A stretch of 64,000 nt of DNA from positions 124,001 through 188,000 of the forward strand of contig NZ_RQZG01000004.1 in the NCBI RefSeq assembly GCF_003859805.1, given 5' to 3'. Each line of letters starts with the position of its first letter. Position 1 is the first letter of the stretch. Both the position numbers and the translations under genes were made by a program. The notes under the pieces are model-generated. The model was not told where the DNA came from. It did not search any database and saw only the letters and a list, made by a program, of their open reading frames with translations. Of the stretch, positions 1 through 10,400 are shown piece by piece. The DNA comes from Arachnia propionica. GTDB taxonomy: Bacteria > Actinomycetota > Actinomycetes > Propionibacteriales > Propionibacteriaceae.

Positions 1-36
1 CCACCTCGGCGGGGGAGTCGTCCTGTGGCCACATGG

Positions 37-1719
37 TCAGCTGCGTTTCTGGATGCTGGCCCACTCGTCCTTCAGCCCGACGGTGCGGTGGAAGGTCATG
101 GGGACCTCGTCGTCGACGGCGAAGTAGCCGAGACGCTCGAACTGAACCACCTGACCGGGCCGGGCGTGCTCGAGCGAGGGCTCCACCTTGGCGTTCGTCA
201 GCAGTTCACGCGAGTTCGGGTTGAGGTCATCGAGGGCCTCACCGGTGCGCTCCCCGGGGGCCTCGGCCGTGAACAACCGGTCGTAGAGGGCCACCGTCGC
301 ATCCAGGGCGTGCGGGGCGGAGACCCAGTGCATGGTCGACTTCACCTTGCGGCCATCGGTCGGTGTGCCACCGCGTGACTCCGGGTCGTAGCTGCACCGG
401 ACCTCGACGATGTCGCCCGCCGCGTCCTTGACCACCTCCTGGGCGGTCACCAGGTAGGCGCCACGCAGCCTCACCTCACGTCCGGGTGAGAGCCGGAAGT
501 ACTTCGGGGGAGGGACCTCGCGGAAGTCGTCCTGCTCGATCCACAGTTCGCCGGTGAAGGGGACCCTGCGGGTACCGTCGGCCTCGTCCTCCGGGTTGTT
601 GACCACGTCGAACCACTCGACCACCGGGGTGCCGTCGGCGTTCGTGGGCCAGCCGTCGAGGACCACCCTGAGGGGGCGCAGCACCGCCATCCGGCGCTGC
701 GCGGTGGCGTTGAGCTCCCGGCGGACGTAGCTCTCCAGTTCCTCGATGGCCTTGCGGGAGTTGGTGCGGGTGGTGCCGACCTCCCGGCAGAACGCCCGCA
801 GCGCGGCAGCCGGGTAGCCGCGACGGCGCAGCCCCCGGATGGTGGGCATCCGGGGATCGTCCCAGCCGTCGACCACGCCGTCGGCGACGAGCTTCTTCAG
901 CCGTCGTTTGGAGGTGACGGTGTGGGTCAGCTCCAGCCGGGCGAACTCGTACTGGCGGGGCGGGGCGGTCTCCAGGTCCAGCTGGGCGAGGAACCAGTCG
1001 TAGAGCGGACGGTGGGACTCGAACTCGAGGGTGCAGATGGAGTGGGTCACCCCCTCGAAGGCGTCGGACTGGCCGTGCGCCCAGTCGTAGGTGGGGTAGA
1101 TGCACCACCGGTCCCCCGTGCGATGGTGGTGGGCGTTGCGGATCCGGTACATCACCGGATCACGAAGCTGCATGTTCTCGTGGGCCATGTCGATCTTCGC
1201 CCGGAGCACCCTGGCCCCGTCGGGGAACTCCCCGGAGCGCATCCGCGCGAACAGGTCGAGGTTCTCGGCCACGCTGCGGTCCCGGAACGGCGAGTTGGTG
1301 CCGGGCACCCCGAAGGAACCACGGGTGGCGGAGATGGTCTCCCCGTCCTGGTCGTCGACGTAGGCCAGTCCCTTCTCGATGAGCAGCACCGCCCAGTCGT
1401 GCAGCTGGTCGAAGTAGTCGGAGGCGTGGCGTACATCCGCGGGCTCGTAGCCCAGCCAGCGGATGTCCTCGATGATGGAGTCGACGTACTCCTCCTCCTC
1501 GGTCTCCGGGTTGGTGTCGTCGAGCCGCAGCATGCAGGAGCCGCCGAAGTCCTGGGCGGTGCCGAAGTCCACGACGACGGCCTTGGCATGGCCGATGTGG
1601 AGGTAGCCGTTCGGTTCGGGGGGGAACCGGGTCTGCACCCTGCCGCCGTATGTGCCCGCCTCGTTGTCGCGACGGATCGCATCGGTGATGAAGTTGCTGG
1701 GGACGACCGGTTCGCTCAT
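37..1719 (-). CDS. glnS: Glutaminyl-tRNA synthetase
   Basis: Class I aminoacyl-tRNA synthetase that charges tRNA-Gln with glutamine in the cytoplasm (560 aa, normal length). The N-terminal nucleotide-binding motif is FPPEPNGYLHIGHAKA, the GlnRS form of HIGH. The KMSKS-like loop reads VTSKRRLKKL. The FPPEPNGYLHIGHAK wording and a C-terminal anticodon-binding beta-barrel region separate it from bacterial GluRS; a true GluRS (GltX) is also present at 20622. I chose the ATG at 1719 (MSEPVVPSN); an upstream frame runs to 1818 but has no family similarity. A TACCTT hexamer ends 7 nt before the ATG, so the mRNA may be leaderless. Many actinobacteria lack GlnRS and use GatCAB transamidation, so its presence is mildly informative about lineage. 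Confidence 0.96.
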   Translation of the reverse strand: MSEPVVPSNFITDAIRRDNEAGTYGGRVQTRFPPEPNGYLHIGHAKAVVVDFGTAQDFGGSCMLRLDDTNPETEEEEYVDSIIEDIRWLGYEPADVRHASDYFDQLHDWAVLLIEKGLAYVDDQDGETISATRGSFGVPGTNSPFRDRSVAENLDLFARMRSGEFPDGARVLRAKIDMAHENMQLRDPVMYRIRNAHHHRTGDRWCIYPTYDWAHGQSDAFEGVTHSICTLEFESHRPLYDWFLAQLDLETAPPRQYEFARLELTHTVTSKRRLKKLVADGVVDGWDDPRMPTIRGLRRRGYPAAALRAFCREVGTTRTNSRKAIEELESYVRRELNATAQRRMAVLRPLRVVLDGWPTNADGTPVVEWFDVVNNPEDEADGTRRVPFTGELWIEQDDFREVPPPKYFRLSPGREVRLRGAYLVTAQEVVKDAAGDIVEVRCSYDPESRGGTPTDGRKVKSTMHWVSAPHALDATVALYDRLFTAEAPGERTGEALDDLNPNSRELLTNAKVEPSLEHARPGQVVQFERLGYFAVDDEVPMTFHRTVGLKDEWASIQKRS

Positions 1720-1726
1720 GGATGCG

Positions 1727-1732
1727 AAGGTA
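1727..1732 (-). promoter_or_regulatory. Candidate -10 element of glnS
   Basis: On the minus strand TACCTT is followed by 7 nt and then the glnS ATG, the spacing of a leaderless actinobacterial transcript. No good -35 is visible 16-18 bp upstream (GTCAGT is the nearest). The rest of 1733-1992 shows no gene that I can support. Confidence 0.35.
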
Positions 1733-1992
1733 TCACTTTCTCGAGGACGACTGACCGCCCACCATCCGTTGCGACGCACCGGGGGAGGACCCGTCCTCCC
1801 GGCCCCGGTGCACTGCACCGTCGATGGCGCGCGTCACGGGAGTCGTCTCGGTGTCGCCCCGCACGGGATGCCGGCGGAGACGATCACGGCCACCTGTCCT
1901 CGCGGCGGCAAAGGGGTGCGGCCCGGCTCCGTTCCACGGGGGAAGCTCCCGGGCCGGGACCGGACACGCCCCGCGAACGGCGACGTGGATGA

Positions 1993-3393
1993 TCATCCCG
2001 TCCCCAGGGGAAGCACGACGTCCCCGCACTCCGCAGCGAGTTCCCGGTCGTGGGTGACGACGGCGACGATCCGGTTGTCGGCCGCGAGATCGTGCAGCAG
2101 CTCACCGATCGCGTGCATGCCATCGCGGTCGAGGCCGGAGGTGGGTTCGTCGAAGAACACGAGATCGGAGTCAGCCGTCACGGCGGCTGCGACGGCGACG
2201 CGCTGACGTTGCCCACCCGAGAGCGCCATCGGGTGATGGTCCTGGAGCCCGGCCAGGCCCAGATCCTGCAGCACGTCGGTGACGTCGGTGGCGGTGACCC
2301 CGTTGGTGAGCTCGCCGTGGACCGTGTCGAAGAACAACTGCCGGTTGACGTCCTGCATGACGACATGGCTGCGCTGCAGCAGGGCACGACGGTGGATGGG
2401 GCGGCCGTCGAGCAGGATGGTTCCCCGGGTGGGGCGACTCAGTCCCGAGAGCACCCGCACCAGGGTTGACTTCCCGGCGCCGTTGCGGCCGGTGATGACG
2501 GTGACCTTCCCGCGGGGCAGCTGGAGGCTCGGGAGGTCGAGGACGGGATCGAGGCCGCGGCCGTGTCTGAAGACCAGATCGGAGACCGACAGCCCCTGCG
2601 AGACGTCGTGGTGGGCCGAGGCCGGGGGCATCGACTGCCACCGGGGCTCGTGGAGTTGCCGAAGGCCGAGCCGACGTCGCCGGGACTCGTCCATGGCGTA
2701 GAACTCGGCGGCAGGCAGATCCAGCCGGACCCTGCCCTGCTCCAGCACGATGACCCGGTCCACGAGGTGCCGGAGAAAGGCCAGACGGTGCTCCGCGATG
2801 AGCACGGTCGCCCCTTCGGTCCGCAGCTGGCCGAGCAACTGCTGCACGGCCAGGACACCGGTGTCGTCGAGGTTGGAGGTGGGTTCGTCGAGGACGTGGA
2901 TCCGGGGTTCGTTGACAGCAGCGGCGGCGATCGCGATCTGCTGTTTCTGGCCTCCCGAGAGATGGGCCATCCGACGATCCAGCAACTGTGTCATGCCCAA
3001 CCGCGTGGTGACGGTGCGGATCCGCTCCCGGATGAGCTGTGGCGCCAGCCCTGCGTTCTCGCCGGCGAAGGCCAGCTCAGCGGTGGAATCTGCGCAGAAG
3101 AACTGGGTACGGGGGTTCTGGAAGACCGTCGAGACGATCCGCCCCATCGCATGGAGTTCGTGCTCGGCCGGGCGCAGCCCCGTGACCTCGACGATGCCGC
3201 GAACGGTCGCCTCGTGCAGGTGGGGGATCAGGCCATTGACCAGTCTGACCAGTGTGGACTTGCCACAGCCGCTACGTCCGGTGACGAGGACGACCTGGCC
3301 GGGCTCGAGGGTGAGGTCGACGTCCTGGAGCGCGTCGACCGTGGCCCCGGGGTATCGGACGAAGACCCCGTCGAGGCGTACCGCCGGGCTCAT
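1993..3393 (-). CDS. ECF transporter, fused double ATP-binding protein (EcfA-EcfA')
   Basis: Energising subunit of an energy-coupling-factor importer (466 aa) with two ABC cassettes in one chain. Cassette 1 has Walker A GRSGCGKST, signature LSGGQKQQIAIAAA and Walker B IHVLDEPTSNLD. Cassette 2 has GRNGAGKST, LSGGQRQRVAVAAA and LVFFDEPTSGLD. Both look catalytically intact. I start it at the ATG at 3393, which overlaps the stop of the T component (ATGA). A longer frame to 3618 is only overlap with that gene. It is the last gene of the NRPS-linked operon, downstream of the T and S components. This implies that the ECF module imports either the metal complex of the NRPS product or a precursor. The cargo cannot be read from the ATPase. 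Confidence 0.93.
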   Translation of the reverse strand: MSPAVRLDGVFVRYPGATVDALQDVDLTLEPGQVVLVTGRSGCGKSTLVRLVNGLIPHLHEATVRGIVEVTGLRPAEHELHAMGRIVSTVFQNPRTQFFCADSTAELAFAGENAGLAPQLIRERIRTVTTRLGMTQLLDRRMAHLSGGQKQQIAIAAAAVNEPRIHVLDEPTSNLDDTGVLAVQQLLGQLRTEGATVLIAEHRLAFLRHLVDRVIVLEQGRVRLDLPAAEFYAMDESRRRRLGLRQLHEPRWQSMPPASAHHDVSQGLSVSDLVFRHGRGLDPVLDLPSLQLPRGKVTVITGRNGAGKSTLVRVLSGLSRPTRGTILLDGRPIHRRALLQRSHVVMQDVNRQLFFDTVHGELTNGVTATDVTDVLQDLGLAGLQDHHPMALSGGQRQRVAVAAAVTADSDLVFFDEPTSGLDRDGMHAIGELLHDLAADNRIVAVVTHDRELAAECGDVVLPLGTG

Positions 3394-4070
3394 GGGAGGA
3401 TCCCGAACGCATGGGCGGCCACGACGGCGACCACCACGGCCAGCAACAGGTCGGCGAGGCCGAGCCGCAGGTCGACGATGGTGGTGCGGCCCGACGAGGA
3501 GCCGAATCCCCGGCTCAGGGCGGACGCGGTCAGTTCGTCCCCTGCCCTGACCGCGGCCGCGAGAAGAGGGATGACCAGGTGTTCGGAGGTTCTGATGGGG
3601 TGTCGGACCATGGACCAAGGCCCTGTGACCAGGCCACGCATGCGCATCGCGTCACCGATGGCCCGGGCCTCGGTCGCCACGGTCGGGATGAACCGGAGCA
3701 CCACCGCGATCGGGACGAGGAGGAACCGCGGAAGACGCAGCCGCGTCATCGCCGCCACGAACTCGGTGGGACGCACGACGGTGATCAGGAACCAACCGAA
3801 TGCCCCCGCCAGACAGTAGCGCCACACGAAGGTCACCGCGATGCCGAGAGCACCGGCAACCGGCCCCTGGAGCAGTCGCAGGACCTGGGCGGTGCCCAGC
3901 AGCAGGGCGGCGGTGACCAGCAACCAGGCGAACTGACGCCACAACCGGTGCAGGATGAGCAGACCGATCAGCACCAGGGCGGCGATGAGATCGACATGGC
4001 GGGGAAGGCTGGCGAGCACCAGGGCGTCCATGAGAACCACGGACACCACCAGGACACGGACGTCGAACAC
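3390..4070 (-). CDS. ECF transporter transmembrane (T) component, CbiQ family
   Basis: Membrane scaffold of the ECF importer that couples the double ATPase to the substrate-binding S protein (226 aa). The chain is strongly hydrophobic in its first ~110 residues and near its C-terminus. The conserved cytoplasmic coupling region is visible around residues 140-200, including RAIGDAMRMRG and a following LSRGFGSS segment, typical of the two Arg-containing coupling helices of CbiQ/EcfT. It begins with a GTG directly abutting the stop codon of the S component at 4071 and ends in an ATGA overlap with the ATPase, so the three ECF genes are translationally linked. Confidence 0.88.
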   Translation of the reverse strand: MFDVRVLVVSVVLMDALVLASLPRHVDLIAALVLIGLLILHRLWRQFAWLLVTAALLLGTAQVLRLLQGPVAGALGIAVTFVWRYCLAGAFGWFLITVVRPTEFVAAMTRLRLPRFLLVPIAVVLRFIPTVATEARAIGDAMRMRGLVTGPWSMVRHPIRTSEHLVIPLLAAAVRAGDELTASALSRGFGSSSGRTTIVDLRLGLADLLLAVVVAVVAAHAFGILP

Positions 4071-4649
4071 TCAGGCCAGACCAGCCCGCTCGAAGTGCTT
4101 CGACAGGGCGCGTCGACCGATGAAACCGCCGACCAGCCCGACGAGGAAGGTGAGCAGGATCATGAGGATGACCACCGGAGGGCTGAACAACGTGGCGAAG
4201 GCCTCCGCCCAGTCGGGCCCCATCTGGTCGCGGTAGCTGGCCAACAACTCGTCACGCATGAACAACAGGGGCAGATAGGCCCCGACCACCCACAGGCTGA
4301 ACACACCGTAGGACGAGATGGTCGCCAAGGGAGCACGGAAGTCGCCACGTGAGGCGAGGGCATCGGCTCCCAGACCGGCCAACAGCGCGGTGATCATGCT
4401 CACGGGATGGTGGCCAGTCAGGGTGACCAGGAGACCCAGCAGGACAGCGAACAACGTGATGAGACCGAAGTGTCGGACCCGGGTCAGGAACAGCATGAAG
4501 GTGATGCCGTTGACGATGATCCCCAGGTTTCCCCCGATCAGCTGGAGCGCCGGGGTGATGGCACCGAGCATGTTGAACACGTAGTGGATCACGGTGAACA
4601 CGGCGGTGAAGATGCCCAGGGAGATGAGCTCTTTGGACGTGAATTTCAT
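4071..4649 (-). CDS. ECF transporter substrate-binding (S) component, MptD/Trep_Strep-like
   Basis: Integral membrane protein of 192 aa with about six hydrophobic helices. It starts MKFTSKELISLGIF, the N-terminal pattern of the S components annotated as MptD or Trep_Strep family. The substrate of this family is poorly defined. The ATG at 4649 has a strong AAGGAG ribosome site; an open frame to 4856 lacks one and is not hydrophobic. Only 31 bp separate it from the thioesterase gene, so it belongs to the NRPS operon. Its cargo is therefore probably the metal-loaded product or something needed to make it. This is inference from context; no binding-site residues can be assigned. Confidence 0.82.
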   Translation of the reverse strand: MKFTSKELISLGIFTAVFTVIHYVFNMLGAITPALQLIGGNLGIIVNGITFMLFLTRVRHFGLITLFAVLLGLLVTLTGHHPVSMITALLAGLGADALASRGDFRAPLATISSYGVFSLWVVGAYLPLLFMRDELLASYRDQMGPDWAEAFATLFSPPVVILMILLTFLVGLVGGFIGRRALSKHFERAGLA

Positions 4650-4680
4650 GGATTCTCCTTCTCGGTGAGGACGTGAGGTC

Positions 4681-5415
4681 TCAGGGTGTGGCGACGCGTC
4701 GCCTCGCGATGTGGTCGCCGACCAGGCGGCAGCACTGCAGCCGTGGTGCCGCATGGTGGAAGTGCCCGCCGTCGACGAGCTGCACCCCGTCGAAACGAGC
4801 GGCATGACGACACCAGGCGGCGGCCCCCGTCGCGGTGACCTCTGGATCGTGGTCACCGTTGATCACGAGGATGCGCGGGATGCGTTGTCTGGTGACGGTG
4901 CGATGGGTCTCGACCATGCGGTAGTCCTCACGAATGGCGGGAAGGAACAGATCGGCGAGCTCTCGCAGCGCGAAGACCTCGGCGTTGTGATGATCGAGGC
5001 GCACCAGGTCGGCGATCAACTCATGGTCCGGACGGTTGTGCAGGATGGAACGGCGAGGAGCGCTGCAGGGGGCGTCATGCCCGGAGACGACCAGCTCCGG
5101 AGCACCCCCGGACCCAGTCAGCAGGCCAGCGACCTCGTGCGCGACGAGCGCGCCCATGGAGTGCCCGAACAGCACGGGGTCAGGCAGGTGGCGAAGGTGG
5201 TGGGCGACCTCCTCGGCCAACTCCGTCAGGGAGCCGGGATGCGGTTCGTCGATCCTGTGATCGCGCCCGGGATAGGTGACTCCCAGCAGATGGACGCCGG
5301 GGATCCTGCCGACCCAGTGGCGGAAGAACCGGGGGCTGCCCCCGGCATGGGGGAACAGGACCAGGGCACGTCCCGCTGGGCAGGCGCCGGGAAGAGTGGC
5401 GACGACCCTGCTCAT
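4681..5415 (-). CDS. Type II thioesterase of the NRPS cluster
   Basis: Stand-alone alpha/beta hydrolase (244 aa) that proofreads NRPS carrier proteins by hydrolysing stalled or misprimed acyl groups. The N-terminal strand LVLFPHAGGSPRFFRHW with the HAGG oxyanion motif, the nucleophile elbow GHSMGA (Ser about residue 87), and a C-terminal catalytic His in GGHFHH are all as in GrsT/YbtT-type enzymes. Start at ATG 5415 overlaps the reductase stop (ATGA). Its place directly after the reductase mirrors yersiniabactin- and pyochelin-type clusters, which also carry a type II thioesterase. Confidence 0.93.
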   Translation of the reverse strand: MSRVVATLPGACPAGRALVLFPHAGGSPRFFRHWVGRIPGVHLLGVTYPGRDHRIDEPHPGSLTELAEEVAHHLRHLPDPVLFGHSMGALVAHEVAGLLTGSGGAPELVVSGHDAPCSAPRRSILHNRPDHELIADLVRLDHHNAEVFALRELADLFLPAIREDYRMVETHRTVTRQRIPRILVINGDHDPEVTATGAAAWCRHAARFDGVQLVDGGHFHHAAPRLQCCRLVGDHIARRRVATP

Positions 5416-6416
5416 CGGATCGCCGCCAGCAGGTCGATCCTGTCGGTCGGGGGTTCGGCGGTCACCGGCACGGGGGGTGGCAACTCAGCTGAGATCGTCT
5501 CCCACAGCCGCAGCACGCCGAGCGTGCGTTGGGTGGGCAGGGCGCGCGGTGCGGTGAGCAGTTTCGAGATCGCCCGGTGGATGGCGCTGGGCCACAACCG
5601 GCCCAGCGCGTCCTGGATGCTGGGCTCCTGTTCGGGAGGCAGGACCACGGCTGCAGGAACCGTCAGGGCCGGGGGGAGGTTTCCCGTCATGTGGATCCGG
5701 GGCTGCCACCTGGTGGGGCCGTGAGGGTGGTCGATGTGCAACTCGCCGTCGCCACAGCTCACCGTGACGGACATCAGGGGTTGTGCCAGGTTGTCCGGAT
5801 CGGCGGGGTCGAGCCGGGCCCCGATCACGAGGTCGACCTCCGTGCCCGCCCAGTCCAGTCGTGCCAGGTGACCCTCGACACCGGGAAACACCTCGGCCTG
5901 ACGTGGGGGCGGACCCTGGAGCAGTTCCGCCAGGACGAACAGGGTGGAATGCATGGTCTGCCCGCAGCTGCGGGCCACCACTCGATGGGCGGGGGAGTGA
6001 CGCTGCAGTTCCTGTCCTCGGGCGATGAAACGGCGCATCGGGTCCAGGTGGAGATAGAACGGGTTGACGTCGAATCCGGCGTTGCCGCGGCGAGCCGCGC
6101 GCAACGACTCGGCCAGATCGCGGGTGTGCACGGGAAGCTCCTGCAGCACGGGAATCCCACGGCTCAGCAACGTGGCCGCGATCTCGTCCCCGGCACCCCC
6201 GATCACCGAGGCACGCACGGCCACGACCGCGGCATCGACGTCGGTGACCTCCGCGAGGGGGCGCAACGGTACCCCACACTCATCGGCCAGGTCACGGGAA
6301 TGACGCCCCCCGGCACCCACGATGCAGGCCAGCTCCGCGGGGGCCGCGGGGTGGCGCAGTGCTCTGGCGTAGTGGGCCCCGAAGGTCGCCCCCACCACCG
6401 CCACGCGCGCGCTCAC
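5412..6416 (-). CDS. Thiazolinyl imide reductase (Irp3/PchG-like)
   Basis: Predicted NADPH-dependent reductase (334 aa) that converts a carrier-bound thiazoline to thiazolidine during assembly. The N-terminus is a Rossmann fold, VAVVGATFGAHYARAL, the GxxFGxxY version typical of Irp3/YbtU/PchG. It is followed by a Gfo/Idh-type region (VLQELPVHTRDLAESL) and a long C-terminal domain. The start is the GTG at 6416, overlapping the upstream stop as GTGA; frames upstream to 7271 are low-complexity and lie opposite other genes. Its presence is the best evidence that the NRPS product contains a reduced thiazoline ring. What is established is the family role; substrate and position of reduction are inferred. 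Confidence 0.87.
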   Translation of the reverse strand: MSARVAVVGATFGAHYARALRHPAAPAELACIVGAGGRHSRDLADECGVPLRPLAEVTDVDAAVVAVRASVIGGAGDEIAATLLSRGIPVLQELPVHTRDLAESLRAARRGNAGFDVNPFYLHLDPMRRFIARGQELQRHSPAHRVVARSCGQTMHSTLFVLAELLQGPPPRQAEVFPGVEGHLARLDWAGTEVDLVIGARLDPADPDNLAQPLMSVTVSCGDGELHIDHPHGPTRWQPRIHMTGNLPPALTVPAAVVLPPEQEPSIQDALGRLWPSAIHRAISKLLTAPRALPTQRTLGVLRLWETISAELPPPVPVTAEPPTDRIDLLAAIR

Positions 6417-7498
6417 AGCTCCCCCTCCTCGATCGTGGCGGTCTCGCCGAAACCGGGACCGACTCCGAGACTGAGGCGAACCCGTGGGGCGAGCATGTCC
6501 GCCAGTCGGTTCCACGATGCGGCAGGGTCGGTGTGGGAGCAGGCGTTGTGGGCGCCGGGAGGTGCGTCGGTGACCAATGCGGTCGCGGCGCAGACGGCTC
6601 CGGTCGCGGCGTAGGAGTCGGTGCACGAGACCCTGGCCCAACTGCGTTCCCGACCGTCGGTGGCCTCGACCAGGATGTGGAAGTACGGTTGCCGACCGAA
6701 CAGGTCGGTACGGGCAGCGGCGATCGCCTCCTGAACGCTGGCATCCCCGCCCAGACAACGTCCCAGGACCGTCGCGGTCACGGCCCCGTCGGTGACATTG
6801 GCCCAGTGCAGGTGCTCCGAACCGGATGCCCTGGCCCTGTCCTCCGCCTCCTCGTCGAGGTGGCTGTGTGCGACAGCGCTCGGTGGGAACGGTGCGGGGG
6901 GCGGCGGGGTCTGTTCGGGACGCACGGCCACGTGCCGCCCCCTGGCCAGCATCGTGCCCACCCGGTTGCCCTGCTGGGCGGCATGCAGGTACTCCTGGAT
7001 CCCGGCCAGTGTGAGGGGCTGGAGGCCACCGCACCAGCCATGGACCTGCCGGGGTGGCTGCCCGAGGCGAGCCGTGGCCACGGTGACCGCGAGTCCGACC
7101 AGCCCGGGCTGCACCCCGGCACCGAGCAACGCACTCGTCCCCGATGCCGCCGCCAGTGGTGAGAGCACCGGGACGAGCCCCTCCGCTCCGGGATCCACGA
7201 AACGCACCCCTGCCTCCAGCACCAGCCGGGCCACGGCCTCGGAGTAGCGGTGTGACGGCCCCGCGCAGCACACCACCACATCGGCATCGACCAACAGGTC
7301 GGCGATGGCCCCGGACGACTGGTTCCCAAAGAGCAGGTCCTCCAGGTCCAGACCGGGGTGGATCCTCGCCCCGGGGCAGGCCGCGGCGACCTGTGTGGCG
7401 TCACGCCCCACCGCGAGGACCTCGACCCCGGCGGTGAGCAGCTGCGCCACGCAGGAGCGTCCCACGGCTCCTCGTGCCCCCAGGACCACGGCCCTCAT
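6413..7498 (-). CDS. Saccharopine-dehydrogenase-like NAD(P)-binding protein of the NRPS cluster
   Basis: 361 aa protein with an N-terminal Rossmann motif, MRAVVLGARGAVGRSC, and a layout like saccharopine dehydrogenase / trans-acting enoyl reductase-like proteins (LVLEAGVRFVDPGAEG, then LLGAGVQPGLVGLAV). The start at ATG 7498 has GGAGG 8 nt upstream and overlaps the NRPS stop (ATGA). It sits between the second NRPS and the thiazolinyl reductase, so it is likely a tailoring enzyme. It could oxidise or reduce a C-N bond in the peptide or supply an unusual building block. I cannot choose between these. Canonical yersiniabactin and pyochelin clusters do not have this gene. Confidence 0.7.
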   Translation of the reverse strand: MRAVVLGARGAVGRSCVAQLLTAGVEVLAVGRDATQVAAACPGARIHPGLDLEDLLFGNQSSGAIADLLVDADVVVCCAGPSHRYSEAVARLVLEAGVRFVDPGAEGLVPVLSPLAAASGTSALLGAGVQPGLVGLAVTVATARLGQPPRQVHGWCGGLQPLTLAGIQEYLHAAQQGNRVGTMLARGRHVAVRPEQTPPPPAPFPPSAVAHSHLDEEAEDRARASGSEHLHWANVTDGAVTATVLGRCLGGDASVQEAIAAARTDLFGRQPYFHILVEATDGRERSWARVSCTDSYAATGAVCAATALVTDAPPGAHNACSHTDPAASWNRLADMLAPRVRLSLGVGPGFGETATIEEGEL

Positions 7499-10400
7499 CG
7501 TTCCCACCTCCGGTTCAGGATCGTGACGACACCGTCGGCGTTGTCGGGGCCGAGACAGTCGAAATGGGTTCCCTCGATGTCCTGCACGTCGAGTTCACCG
7601 AGGCAGAACGTCGACCAGAAATCCGTCATGTCCTCGCGAAGGGTGGGCAGGAAGTGCAGGTCGCCACGCTGACGCAGGAAGCAGATGTCGCCCAGGTAGG
7701 CGGGGGCGTCCCACTGCGCGACCGCTGCCATCGACTGTCGGAAGACCTCCTTGACCAGTGCCAGGGTCTCGGGGGTCCAGGTGCTCCGGGGATCACTCAC
7801 GGCCAGACGCCGCAGCCTCTCCCCGGAGTCGGCCGGGGCGCGATCCAGTGCCGCTGCCAGTTCCGGCTCGGCCACCTCCCGGATGGCACCCGGGGCGATC
7901 CGCGTGGGGGAGTGCCGACGCACCTCGGTCAGGGCCCGACCCAGGGCGTGTTCGTCGACATCGATGCCGGCATCGGCGGGGTCGAGGTGGAGCAGTTTCG
8001 CGAACGAATGATCCAGCATCAGTTCGTCCTCGACGGCGAACGGGATTCGGTAGGAACTCACCACCGTGCAGCCCGTGACCTCGATGTCGGCCTCGGCGAG
8101 CCGAGTGGCCACGCCGGCCGCGATCAGGCCACCCATGCAGTAGCCGAACAGCTGCACCCGTGAGACCCCGAGCGAGATCAACTCGGTGGCGTAACGGTCG
8201 GAGAGCTGATCCAGGAGCTCGGCGGGAGGGGTCTCCAGGTAACCGTCGTCCGTGGTTCGTCGAAGGCCGAGGACACGGGGCCGAGGTGTGGTGCGCCGCA
8301 GGACCTCGATCACGTCCTGATAGGGCGCCAGTCCCCCCGAGCCGTCATGGACCAGCACGAGGACCTCGTCCCCGACACCGTCGGCCGGCAGCAGCTCGGT
8401 CACCGCGGACTGTGCGGCCCCACCGGGACCGGTGTCCTCCTCGGAGGTGAACGTTCGGGCACACCCGGCGATGGTCGGGTCCGCGACGATGCGGCGCAAC
8501 GCGTCGTCCCACGCCACGGCCTCGCCGCCGGGCAACTCCCTGCGGAGCCGCCCGATGCTCCGGGCGAGCAGCAACGAGTCACCCCCGAGGTCGAAGAAGT
8601 TCGAGCCCGGGTGAAGCGGGGTTCCGGGCAGCCCCAGCACCTCCTGCCAGATGGCGGCCACGCGCTGCTGGCAGGGATCCAGTTCGGTGGCGGTGCTGCT
8701 CGTGGAGAGGGAGAGCCCCGGCTGGTCGGTCAGGGCCGCCACCCTCGCCCGGTCGATCTTGCCGTTGGCCGTCAGCGGCAGTGAATCGAGGATCGCGACG
8801 GTGCGGGGCACCATGTAGTGCGGTAGCGTCGAGGCGAGATGGGCGATGATCCGATCGGGATCGAGCGGAGCCTGCCCACCGCCGGTGGTCGCCCAGAGGG
8901 CGTGCTGGTTCCCGATCCGCATCGGATGGTCCGGTCCTTCCGGGAAACACCCCGCCAGGGTGAACGGGGACTCGGCCAGGACCTGGACCCACTCCGTGAG
9001 ATCGAGGAAGGGCTTTCCGGTCTCGTTGCGCAGATCCGTGAAATCGGACAGACCTTCCTTGAACTCCATCGTGGTCATGAGGGTCGGGTTCACCACGGTG
9101 GAGTCGATCGCGGCCAGCACGCCCCCGGGGACCAGCAGTCCTGCCAGTCCCTCCAGGACCTGGGGGATGTGACGGGCGTTGTGCAGGACGTTCGCCGAGA
9201 GGATGACATCCACCGAGCCGGGGACCACACCGTCGGGTGAATTGATGTCGAACAGGCCGGTGCGCAGGCTCGGCCATCGTGTGGTGACCTCCTCGAAGAA
9301 GAACCGCGACACATCGGTGAACAGGTAGTCCACGCCGGTGAGGTCGTTGCCCAGCACGGTGCCGAGGGCTTCGAGCACCGCATCCGTCGTGCCTCCGACA
9401 CCCCCACCGATCTCCAGCACCCGGAGGGTTCTCCCGGCCTCCTCGGCCCGACGGGCCAGCTCCGCGATCCCGGTGGCGACCACGGTGTTGATCCACCTGG
9501 CGAACAGGTTCTCGCCGTAGGCGGCCCGCGCGACATGGGTGTTCCCCTCCGGGAACAGCAGGGCCAGGGGATCGACGTCCCCGCGCAGCAGGCCCGGTAG
9601 TTCGTCGAGACAGCGACGGACATAGGCGAGGTGTTCGCTGCCGTACCCGATGTGCCGATCCAGCTGCTGGATCCGGTCCCAGCGTGCCTTCTCCTCGGCC
9701 ACGTCCGGGGTGCGCAGCAGCTGGACGGTCTGGTCGGCCATGGAGACCCAGCCCCTCTCACAGAGCATGGCGACCCAGCGCTGCACGAGATCGGCATGCC
9801 GACCGGCGCCCAGGGTGTCGATCAGCCCGGTCATCCCGTGCCCCTCACCCCGTGCCACCTGGACCGCCATCCGGTGCAGCGCCGACTCCTCGACGAGCGC
9901 GGCCAGCTCGAGCATCGATTCGACGTCCAACCCGGCGGTGAAGTCCCGGTCCGCGGCGCTCATCACGCCGGTGACGGCCGCCGCGCGTTCGGCATGGAAC
10001 AGGGCGTGATGGTCACCGGTCTCCGGCAGGACCGCCGCGACCAGGGTGCCGCTGCCCGAACCCGAACGGTTGACGGCGGCGACGGCCCGGGCGACCCCGG
10101 GGATGGCCCCCAGCACGGATTCGATCTCCCCGAGTTCGATCCGGTGGCCACGGATCTTGACCTGCCCGTCGATCCGTCCGAGGAACTCGATCCGGCCATC
10201 GGGAAGCATCCGCCCTCGGTCACCGGTGCGGTAGCACCGTTCCCCGGTGGCGGGGTGGGTGAAGAAGGCAGCAGCCGTCAGCCCCGGATCCCCCAGGTAG
10301 CCGGCGGCGACACCGTCGCCCCCGATCACGATGTCTCCGATCTGGCCGATCGTCGCCGGTTCGTCCTCGGCGTTGAGGACCCAGATGCCCTGGTCGTCCA

